DNA of 31,218 nt, taken from assembly GCA_934149005.1 (NCBI GenBank), contig CAKPDN010000015.1, positions 1 through 31,218 of the forward strand, in the 5' to 3' direction. The first letter of the stretch is position 1; every line of letters starts with the position of its first letter. The translations under genes and the position numbers were made by a program. This DNA is from an uncultured Clostridia bacterium (GTDB taxonomy: Bacteria > Bacillota > Clostridia > TANB77 > CAG-508). Shown one piece after another: positions 25,483-31,218 of this stretch. The notes under the pieces are model-generated. The model was not told the origin of the DNA. It saw only the letters and a program-made list of their open reading frames with translations, and ran no database searches.

Positions 25483-25513
25483 TGGGACATAAATGTCCCA
25501 TTAGAACCGTCCC
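25470..25513. repeat. 21-base perfect palindrome between convergent genes
   Basis: Arms 25470-25490 and 25493-25513 pair exactly with a two-base loop. GGGACGGTTC in each arm supplies the same last codons, GGA CGG TTC TAA, to both the glycosyltransferase (plus) and uvrC (minus). It probably acts as a two-way hairpin and resembles the repeat at 22498-22616. Confidence 0.8.
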
Positions 25514-27288
25514 AAAAGGACATTTGCTATTTCTTCTGTTATTCCCTTTACTAGCATCAATTCCTCTTTTGATGCTAATTTTATTTTTTCTACACTACCA
25601 AAATGTTTTAATAATGCTTTCTTCTTTACCTCTCCAATTCCTTTTATATCATCTAATTCTGATTTTGTAATTGCTTTTTCTCTTAATTTTCTATGATAAC
25701 TAATCGCCGTATCATGTACTGTATCCTGAAATTTTGTTATTAAATTCCTTAAATTTTCTGAAATTGGTATTTCTTCTCTATTTTCATTTATCAATGCTCT
25801 TGTTTGATGTTTATCATTTTTTACCATTCCAAATACTTTTATATCCAGATTTTCATACTTATTTATAGCATTTTTTATAGCTCTTATTTGAGTTATTCCA
25901 CCATCTGCAAATATTACATCTGGTAATTTTCCAAATCCAGAATCTTCCTTTTCTATTGAATGTGCTAATCTTCTAGTAACAACTTCTTCCATACATTTTG
26001 GATCATCTTGTGTCAAAACTGTTTTTATCTTAAATCTTCTTGACAAATTCTTTTTTATAACTCCATCTTGCATTACACACATTCCTGCCACCATAAATTC
26101 GCCTGAAATATTTGATATATCATATGTTTCTATTTTTCTTGGTAATTTGTCCACTTTTAATGCCTCTTTCAATTCCATTAGAATTTCAGATTTATCTTTT
26201 TCCTTATTTTCCAATGTAACTTTTGCATTATTTTCTGCCATCTCTACAAATCTTAATTTTTCACCCTTTTTAGGGCTTTTTAATTCCACTTTTTTTCCTA
26301 ATATTGTGGATAACCATTGTTCTATTACCCCTTTTTCTTGCAATTCTTCTCTTAACATTATTTTACTAGGTATGTTCGGATTATCTAAATAGTATTGCTT
26401 TATAAATCCAGTTAAAATTTCGCTATTTTCCATATCTTTCAATTCTGGAAAAAAATAATGTTCTCTTCCTATCATCTTACTTCCACGAACAAAAAATATT
26501 TCTACACATACATCTAATTCTGATTTATATAATCCGATTACATCTATATTATTTTCTGAAATATTTGATACTTTTTGTTTTGAAGATGCTCTTTCTATTG
26601 CCATTTTTCTATCTCTTAATTCTGTTGCTTTTTCAAATTCTAATTCTTCTGCCGCTTCCTTCATTTGTTTTTCTAGTTCTTTTATAATTTTATCAGTTTT
26701 TCCTTCTAATAAATCGATTATTTCATCTATCTGTTTTCTATATTCTTCTGGTGTTACATATCCAACACATGGAGCTAAACATCGTTTTATTTGATAATTT
26801 AAACAAGGTCTAGTAGTTGATTTAAAATTTCTACATTGGCGTATCTTATATTTTTGTTTTATAAAATCTAGCATTTCCTTAGCAGCTCCTGGATTTGCAT
26901 ATGGCCCAAAATATTTTGCTCCATCATTCAATAATCTTCTTGTTATAATTACATTTGGATAATCTGATTTTACATCTATTTTTATATATGGATATGTTTT
27001 ATCATCTTTTAATAAAACATTAAATTTAGGCCTATTTTTCTTAATCAAATTACATTCTAAAATTAATGCTTCTGCTTCATTGTCTACAACAATATATTCA
27101 AAATGATCTATAAGGCTTACCATTTTTTTTATTCTTTCTGTTTTATTTGTCTTTCTAAAATATGACCTTACCCTATTTTTTAATGATACTGCTTTTCCAA
27201 CATATATTATATTATCATCTTTATCATGCATTACATATACTCCAGGCTTTCCTGGTAATTTTTTTAATTCTTCCTCAATATTAAACAT
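25501..27288 (-). CDS. uvrC: excinuclease ABC subunit C
   Basis: A 595-residue UvrC, normal length. It makes both incisions in nucleotide excision repair. Domains in order: GIY-YIG nuclease (GVYVMHDKDDNIIYVGKA, near residues 17-34), Cys-rich linker (CRNFKSTTRPCLNYQIKRC), UVR helical pair (about residues 200-235, binds UvrB), RNase H-like C-terminal nuclease (ETYDISNISGEF and FADGGITQIRAIKNAI) and tandem HhH motifs at the end (LDDIKGIGEVKKKALLKHFG). AGGTGA precedes the ATG at 27288. It lies 8 bases after the hpt stop codon. The last residues LLGRF come from the palindrome. Confidence 0.96.
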   Translation of the reverse strand: MFNIEEELKKLPGKPGVYVMHDKDDNIIYVGKAVSLKNRVRSYFRKTNKTERIKKMVSLIDHFEYIVVDNEAEALILECNLIKKNRPKFNVLLKDDKTYPYIKIDVKSDYPNVIITRRLLNDGAKYFGPYANPGAAKEMLDFIKQKYKIRQCRNFKSTTRPCLNYQIKRCLAPCVGYVTPEEYRKQIDEIIDLLEGKTDKIIKELEKQMKEAAEELEFEKATELRDRKMAIERASSKQKVSNISENNIDVIGLYKSELDVCVEIFFVRGSKMIGREHYFFPELKDMENSEILTGFIKQYYLDNPNIPSKIMLREELQEKGVIEQWLSTILGKKVELKSPKKGEKLRFVEMAENNAKVTLENKEKDKSEILMELKEALKVDKLPRKIETYDISNISGEFMVAGMCVMQDGVIKKNLSRRFKIKTVLTQDDPKCMEEVVTRRLAHSIEKEDSGFGKLPDVIFADGGITQIRAIKNAINKYENLDIKVFGMVKNDKHQTRALINENREEIPISENLRNLITKFQDTVHDTAISYHRKLREKAITKSELDDIKGIGEVKKKALLKHFGSVEKIKLASKEELMLVKGITEEIANVLLGRF

Positions 27289-27296
27289 ATTTTCAC

Positions 27297-27809
27297 CTAT
27301 TCAATATACCCTATATATGGCAAATTTCTTAAATTTTGATTATCATCTAATCCAAATCCCAATACAAATTTATCCTCTATTTTAAATCCTATATAATCTA
27401 TATTTAAATCTATAGCTGTTTTTGATGGTTTACTAAGTAAAGTAGCTATTTTTACACTATTAGTTTTTTTATCTTTTAAATATTCTAATAAAAATTTTAT
27501 TGTTTTTCCTGTATCAACAATATCTTCTATTATAATTACATCTTTTCCTTCAACACTCCCATTTATGTCTTTGTGTAAAGTTACTACCCCTGTATCTTTA
27601 TTATCTTTATAACTTGATACCTCTATAAATTCAAATATTACATTATTTTTTATTCTTTTTGCTAATTCCCACATAAATGGCACTGAACCTTTTAGTATTC
27701 CTAAAAAGACTATATCTTTTCCTTTATAATTTTTTTCTATTTCTTTTGCCATTTCATCTAATCTTTCTTCAATTCTTTCATTATCTATTAGTACATTTAT
27801 ATTTTCCAC
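27297..27809 (-). CDS. hpt: hypoxanthine phosphoribosyltransferase
   Basis: A 170-residue purine-salvage enzyme making IMP or GMP from hypoxanthine or guanine with PRPP. The PRPP loop is VIIIEDIVDTGKT (about residues 93-105). LGILKGSVPFMWELAKRI near the N terminus and YIGFKIEDKFVLGFGLD near the C terminus are also diagnostic. The start is a GTG at 27809 with GGGGGGA upstream; the open frame extends further but has no site. A promoter lies just ahead, so hpt-uvrC form a unit. Confidence 0.93.
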   Translation of the reverse strand: MENINVLIDNERIEERLDEMAKEIEKNYKGKDIVFLGILKGSVPFMWELAKRIKNNVIFEFIEVSSYKDNKDTGVVTLHKDINGSVEGKDVIIIEDIVDTGKTIKFLLEYLKDKKTNSVKIATLLSKPSKTAIDLNIDYIGFKIEDKFVLGFGLDDNQNLRNLPYIGYIE

Positions 27810-27827
27810 TCTTATTCCCCCCTTATT

Positions 27828-27857
27828 ATTATATCCTATAAATAACATCAAAATCAA
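27828..27857 (-). promoter_or_regulatory. promoter for hpt-uvrC
   Basis: Minus strand TTGATT (27857-27852), 18-base spacer, TATAAT (27833-27828), 18 bases before the hpt GTG. Confidence 0.55.
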
Positions 27858-27880
27858 GTTTTTAAACTTTTCGGTTAGAC

Positions 27881-27909
27881 TTGCACATTTTTAATATTTG
27901 ATGTAATAT
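27881..27909 (+). promoter_or_regulatory. promoter for the glmS leader
   Basis: TTGCAC at 27881-27886, 17-base spacer, TAATAT at 27904-27909. Transcription would begin about 45 bases before the ribozyme cleavage site. Confidence 0.6.
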
Positions 27910-27962
27910 AATACCATAGTTTTGAAAGTTGCATACATTTTTATAGAAAGGAGTTTCAATTT

Positions 27963-28135
27963 AAGCGCCAGGACCATTATTAAAACATATTGGTTGACGA
28001 GGACTAGAGTTATCGAAACATTCGGCGGATGCTCTAGTGGCTTTTACTTAAAGTCATAGTATTAATTAAAAACTAATAGTAATATTAGAACAGAAATTAA
28101 TATATTTAAGTTTTGCAAACTTTCAATTCCAATAA
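27963..28135 (+). ncRNA. glmS ribozyme (glucosamine-6-phosphate-sensing, self-cleaving)
   Basis: The core matches the class by eye: AAGCGCCAGGACC at the 5' end, GTTGACGAGGACTAGAG, TTATCGAAACATTCGGCGG and ATGCTCTAGTGGC. CTAGAG and CTCTAG pair around the TCGAAACATTCGGCGGA part. Cleavage is expected between A27964 and G27965. GlcN6P, the product of GlmS, acts as cofactor for self-cleavage, after which the mRNA is degraded, so the enzyme is feedback controlled. The 3' boundary (P3/P4 part) is approximate. With the promoter this accounts for the gene-free stretch 27810-28162. Confidence 0.92.
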
Positions 28136-28162
28136 ATTAAAAAATATTAAGGAGGATTTAAT

Positions 28163-30004
28163 ATGTGTGGAATTGTAGGATACATAGGAACAAAAAAAGC
28201 CTGTCCTATTTTATTAGCAGGTTTAAGTAGATTAGAATACAGAGGATATGATTCAGCCGGTATTTCAACAATTGAAAAAAATGGATTATCAATAATGAAA
28301 GATAAAGGAAGAGTTAAAAATCTATCAAACTTAGACGGAATTGATAAATTAGAAGGAACAATAGGAATCGCTCATACAAGATGGGCAACTCATGGAAAAC
28401 CATCAAAAGAAAATTCTCACCCTCATCAAGATAATTCAAAAACATTTAGTGTAGTCCACAATGGAATTATTGAAAATTATAATGAATTAAGAAAATTTTT
28501 AACAGATAATGGTTACTCTTTTTATTCCCAAACAGATACCGAAGTTATACCAAATTTAATACATTACTATTTTAGTAAAGATACAAAATCAGATGATTTA
28601 AAATTTTTAAGGGCTGTAAGAAATGCTTGTTTAGATTTAAAAGGAAGTTTTGCACTTGAAGTTATTTCAAAATTATATCCTAAAAATATGATAGTTGTGA
28701 GAAAAGATAGTCCTTTAGTTATAGGGACCTGTGAAGATGAAAAATATTTATCTTCTGATATTCCAGCAATACTTTCTTATACTAGAGATTTTTATCTTTT
28801 AAATGATTTAGAATTTGTATTATTAACAAATAATAATGCAAAATTTTATGATAAAGATTTAAACAAAATTGAAAAGAAAACTCAAACAATAGAATGGAAT
28901 GCATCTGCTGCTGAAAAAGATGGCTTTGAAGATTTCATGTTAAAAGAAATTTACGAACAACCAACAGCAATTAGAGAAACAATAGGAGCTAAAATAAATT
29001 TAAATTCTAAATGTGAATTTGACGAACTTAGATTTACTAAAGATTATTTATCAAGCTTAAACAAAATTTACATTATAGCCTGTGGTACAGCTATGCATGC
29101 AGGTTTAAGTGGAAAAAATGCGATTGAAAAACTTTGTAGAATACCAGTAGAAGTTGATATTGCATCAGAATTTAGATATAGAGACCCAATCGTTGATAAT
29201 AAAACTTTATGTATTTTTATTTCTCAATCTGGAGAAACAGCCGACACAATTGCAGCTCTAAAACTTTCAAAAGAAAAAGGAGCAAAAACAATTGCAATAT
29301 CTAATGTAATTGGAAGTTCTATAACTAGGGAAGCAGATTATTCAATTTATACACACGCAGGTCCTGAAATAGCTGTTGCATCAACTAAAGCATATACTTC
29401 TCAAGTTGTTTTAATAAACATTTTAGCTATATATTTTGCTGAAATTTTAGAAAGTTCTAGTAAAGAATTTTTAAATAACCTTAAAAAAGATATTTTAGAA
29501 CTACCTAAAAAAATTGAAGAAACTTTAGAATGTAATAAAATTATAAAAGATTTTGCAAAAGAAATCTACCAAGAAAAAGATGTATTTTTCTTAGGACGTG
29601 GTATTGATGAAACAGTTGCAAAAGAAGGCTCTTTAAAATTAAAAGAAATATCTTATATACATTCTGAAAGTTATGCAGCTGGTGAATTAAAACATGGTCC
29701 TATTGCACTAATCGAAAATGGAATTACTGTTATTAGTATTTTGACAGATAAAAATCTAGTTAAGAAAACTATTAGTAATATTCAAGAAGTTATCACACGT
29801 GGTGCTAAAACTTTAGTTATTACAAATCAAGATATTGATAAAACTATGTTTAATTTAGTAATTGATATTCCTGAAACAAATTGCTTTGTTTCTCCTATTT
29901 TATCAGTTATACCTCTTCAATTACTTGCTTATTATATTTCTAAAGAAAAAGGATTAGATGTTGATAAGCCTAGAAATTTAGCAAAATCAGTTACAGTTGA
30001 ATAA
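28163..30004 (+). CDS. glmS: glutamine-fructose-6-phosphate aminotransferase (isomerizing)
   Basis: A 613-residue enzyme that makes glucosamine-6-phosphate from fructose-6-phosphate and glutamine, the first step to UDP-GlcNAc and peptidoglycan. The N-terminal glutaminase domain starts MCGIVGYIG with Cys2 as nucleophile, then RGYDSAGI and HTRWATHG. Two SIS isomerase domains follow (CGTAMHAG, SQSGETADTIAAL, STKAYTSQV, then ELKHGPIALI) and the C terminus ends DKPRNLAKSVTVE. AAGGAGGA precedes the ATG. It is preceded by its ribozyme and followed by a strong terminator. Confidence 0.97.
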   Translation: MCGIVGYIGTKKACPILLAGLSRLEYRGYDSAGISTIEKNGLSIMKDKGRVKNLSNLDGIDKLEGTIGIAHTRWATHGKPSKENSHPHQDNSKTFSVVHNGIIENYNELRKFLTDNGYSFYSQTDTEVIPNLIHYYFSKDTKSDDLKFLRAVRNACLDLKGSFALEVISKLYPKNMIVVRKDSPLVIGTCEDEKYLSSDIPAILSYTRDFYLLNDLEFVLLTNNNAKFYDKDLNKIEKKTQTIEWNASAAEKDGFEDFMLKEIYEQPTAIRETIGAKINLNSKCEFDELRFTKDYLSSLNKIYIIACGTAMHAGLSGKNAIEKLCRIPVEVDIASEFRYRDPIVDNKTLCIFISQSGETADTIAALKLSKEKGAKTIAISNVIGSSITREADYSIYTHAGPEIAVASTKAYTSQVVLINILAIYFAEILESSSKEFLNNLKKDILELPKKIEETLECNKIIKDFAKEIYQEKDVFFLGRGIDETVAKEGSLKLKEISYIHSESYAAGELKHGPIALIENGITVISILTDKNLVKKTISNIQEVITRGAKTLVITNQDIDKTMFNLVIDIPETNCFVSPILSVIPLQLLAYYISKEKGLDVDKPRNLAKSVTVE

Positions 30005-30043
30005 AAATTAGAATCTCACTTTAAAAGTGAGATTCTAATTTTT
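30003..30043. terminator. bidirectional terminator of glmS and the prepilin gene
   Basis: TTAGAATCTCACTTT pairs exactly with AAAGTGAGATTCTAA, flanked by A5 on the left and T5 on the right, so it works in both directions. Confidence 0.85.
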
Positions 30044-31052
30044 ATAATCCAAATAATTTGAATACTGTTACAAAATAACTACCTGAAGAACCATATGTCC
30101 ATCCACCTGTTGGAGAATATATTCTATAATACTTATAAAAACCTGGTGACTCTATATCAACATTAAATTCTTTTTGTCCAGAATAATGTGATGCATTTCC
30201 TGTATGAACTGTTTCTCCTTCTATTCTAGTCCAATTTGTTCCATCATTACTTGCATCTATATAAAATGTAGGTAAAGCTCCTCCTGATGCCATTCCTAAT
30301 AAATAATAATTTGTTACATATTTAGGTTTTGCAAATTCTATTTGAATCCAATGTATATCATAATTTCCACTAATTGTATCACATCCAGTTGATGAATTTC
30401 CATCTGTTATTTTATATGCAGTTTCATTAACTACTCCATTAGATACTGTCAATTTCACACCTTCAGTTATATTCGAAGACATAACCGGTAAAACATTATA
30501 TTTAAATTCTGATATCCAATCACCATTTTCTAATATAGCTTTTACTGTAACATTAGATTTTCTTGCTTCTGACATTGCTACTTCTGATTTCAATACTTTT
30601 GGCATAATAAAATATTTGCTATTTAACATATATTTTACTGCAGCTTCATTACCCATAACTCTTTGCATAAGTTCCTGATTTAAAACAATATCTTGACTGT
30701 TATATTGTTCTGGTTTTTCTATTCCTGCCAAATAAAGCCATGTTGTCCATATATCATATACATTTTCATTATATAAATTACTTCCTCTTGTATCTCCATA
30801 TATAGCCTTTTCATATTCTTCTAATCTTGAATCTTCCAATATTTGAGAATTCTTTTGTTTTTCTTTTGCTAATTTTGCTTTTTCAAAAAGTCCATTTCCT
30901 GTTAAACTAGCTATTGAAATTCCTGCTAAAATTAATAAAATTATAATTGTTACTATTAATGCTACTAATGTAATTCCTTTTTTGTTATTTAGTAAAGAAT
31001 AGCTCTCTCTCTCTCTCTCTCTCTCTACAATAGCAAGGTTTTGGTGTTTCAT
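30042..31052 (-). CDS. prepilin-type protein with a C-terminal discoidin (F5/8 type C-like) domain
   Basis: A 336-residue protein. The type IV prepilin motif NNKKGITLVALIVTIIILL lies at residues 22-40; cleavage is expected after G26. A helix follows (KAKLAKEKQKNSQILEDSRLEEYEKA), then an unassigned region, and from about residue 195 a discoidin/F5-8 type C-like domain (TAYKITDGNSSTGCD, HWIQIEFAKPKYVTNYYL, FYIDASNDGTNW, YYRIYSPTG). Such domains bind glycans. The leader is longer than usual because (GA)12 encodes ERERERE. GGAGG precedes the ATG, and a consensus promoter lies upstream. It is probably a pilin-like or surface adhesin; no other pilus genes are in view. Confidence 0.8.
   Translation of the reverse strand: MKHQNLAIVERERERESYSLLNNKKGITLVALIVTIIILLILAGISIASLTGNGLFEKAKLAKEKQKNSQILEDSRLEEYEKAIYGDTRGSNLYNENVYDIWTTWLYLAGIEKPEQYNSQDIVLNQELMQRVMGNEAAVKYMLNSKYFIMPKVLKSEVAMSEARKSNVTVKAILENGDWISEFKYNVLPVMSSNITEGVKLTVSNGVVNETAYKITDGNSSTGCDTISGNYDIHWIQIEFAKPKYVTNYYLLGMASGGALPTFYIDASNDGTNWTRIEGETVHTGNASHYSGQKEFNVDIESPGFYKYYRIYSPTGGWTYGSSGSYFVTVFKLFGL
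31003..31026 (-). repeat. (GA/CT)12 dinucleotide microsatellite inside the prepilin reading frame
   Basis: Twelve CT units on plus (24 bases) encode alternating Glu and Arg near residues 10-16 of the prepilin. Units of two in a coding frame make expression dependent on copy number: losing or gaining one unit leads to a stop within six codons. Confidence 0.9.
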
Positions 31053-31085
31053 ATTTTTTATCCTCCGTTTTAATTATTTATTAAC

Positions 31086-31114
31086 ATTCTACATATAATT
31101 AATTTAAATGTCAA
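31086..31114 (-). promoter_or_regulatory. sigma-A-type promoter for the prepilin gene
   Basis: Minus strand TTGACA (31114-31109), 17-base spacer, TAGAAT (31091-31086), 33 bases before the ATG. Confidence 0.7.
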
Positions 31115-31131
31115 TACTTAAATCAACAATT

Positions 31132-31218
31132 TTACAATAATGTATGTGTCAAGTAATAGTTGGCAACCGTCCTTTCAGTTGATTTTCTAGGCGTGTAGCC
31201 ATTCCTATTTTTAGAAAA
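31132..31218 (-). CDS. possible 3' end of a gene entering from the right edge
   Basis: An open frame of 28 codons to the edge, containing NGYTPRKSTERTVANYY and ending TAA at 31134-31132. The GC content is visibly higher than in the neighbouring intergenic DNA, and the composition differs from local genes, so it may be the tail of a mobile-element protein or a chance frame. No family is recognised. Confidence 0.25.
   Translation of the reverse strand, partial: FSKNRNGYTPRKSTERTVANYYLTHTLL

Noticed and set aside
31003..31026. The CT repeat as a mere assembly artefact
   Set aside because: Length could be miscounted, but the current number keeps the prepilin frame open and the flanking sequence is a normal gene, so it is kept as a real repeat with a caution about exact length.
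1..31218. CRISPR array, tRNA or rRNA genes, prophage or integrase
   Set aside because: No regularly spaced repeats, no cloverleaf-like GC-rich segments and no phage or recombinase domains were found by eye.

Overview
The window is strongly AT-rich DNA from a low-GC, endospore-forming, Gram-positive bacterium, most likely an uncultured Clostridia lineage (inference). Support comes from the sporulation pair yqfC/yqfD, a gerA-type germinant-receptor operon, a PdaA-type spore-cortex deacetylase, GGAGG ribosome binding sites, sigma-A-like promoters, an agr-type quorum-sensing locus and a glmS ribozyme. No tRNA, rRNA, CRISPR array or convincing insertion sequence was seen.

Layout. 1-4111 (minus): the 5' end of typA, two PlsC-type acyltransferases, a P-loop/Asp23 fusion and a secreted transglutaminase-like protein. 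4112-4417 is a gene-free stretch holding a nested palindrome. 4418-8411 (plus): gerKA-gerKB-gerKC, then a tiny membrane protein. 8691-18395 (minus): a long housekeeping and sporulation block read as pdaA, yqfC, yqfD, unknown coiled-coil gene, ybeY, DUF3048/YerB lipoprotein-like gene, ylbF-like gene, membrane metallopeptidase, secG, suhB, rnr. 18593-21600 is an agr locus with agrA-agrC on plus convergent with agrB-agrD on minus; the 39-residue AgrD is short but clear. 21793-23770 (minus): pseudouridine synthase, rRNA methyltransferase and a small membrane protein. 23902-25482 (plus): a GT-C glycosyltransferase, convergent with uvrC and hpt (minus). 27810-30004: promoter, glmS ribozyme and glmS. 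30042-31052 (minus): a prepilin/discoidin protein with a (GA)12 repeat in its coding sequence.

Main discovery candidate. Four unrelated genes (two acyltransferases, the PdaA deacetylase and an RluA/RluD-family pseudouridine synthase) each need one +1 frameshift to be full length. In all four the shift falls exactly on an in-frame CGG codon followed by A or T: skipping the C gives a glycine codon (GGA or GGT) and restores the family sequence, most convincingly the conserved GNH motif of PdaA. Scanning all genes by eye I found no other in-frame CGG apart from two that form the last sense codons of convergent genes inside a palindrome, although CGG occurs roughly thirty times out of frame. The simplest reading is that CGG is an unassigned or starved codon, or part of a quadruplet CGGN, that the ribosome passes by +1 frameshifting and reads as glycine. 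Assembly or base-calling error is the main alternative.

The second candidate is the (GA)12 tract near the start of the prepilin/discoidin gene. Only repeat numbers divisible by three keep the frame open, which predicts ON/OFF phase variation of a surface pilin-like adhesin.
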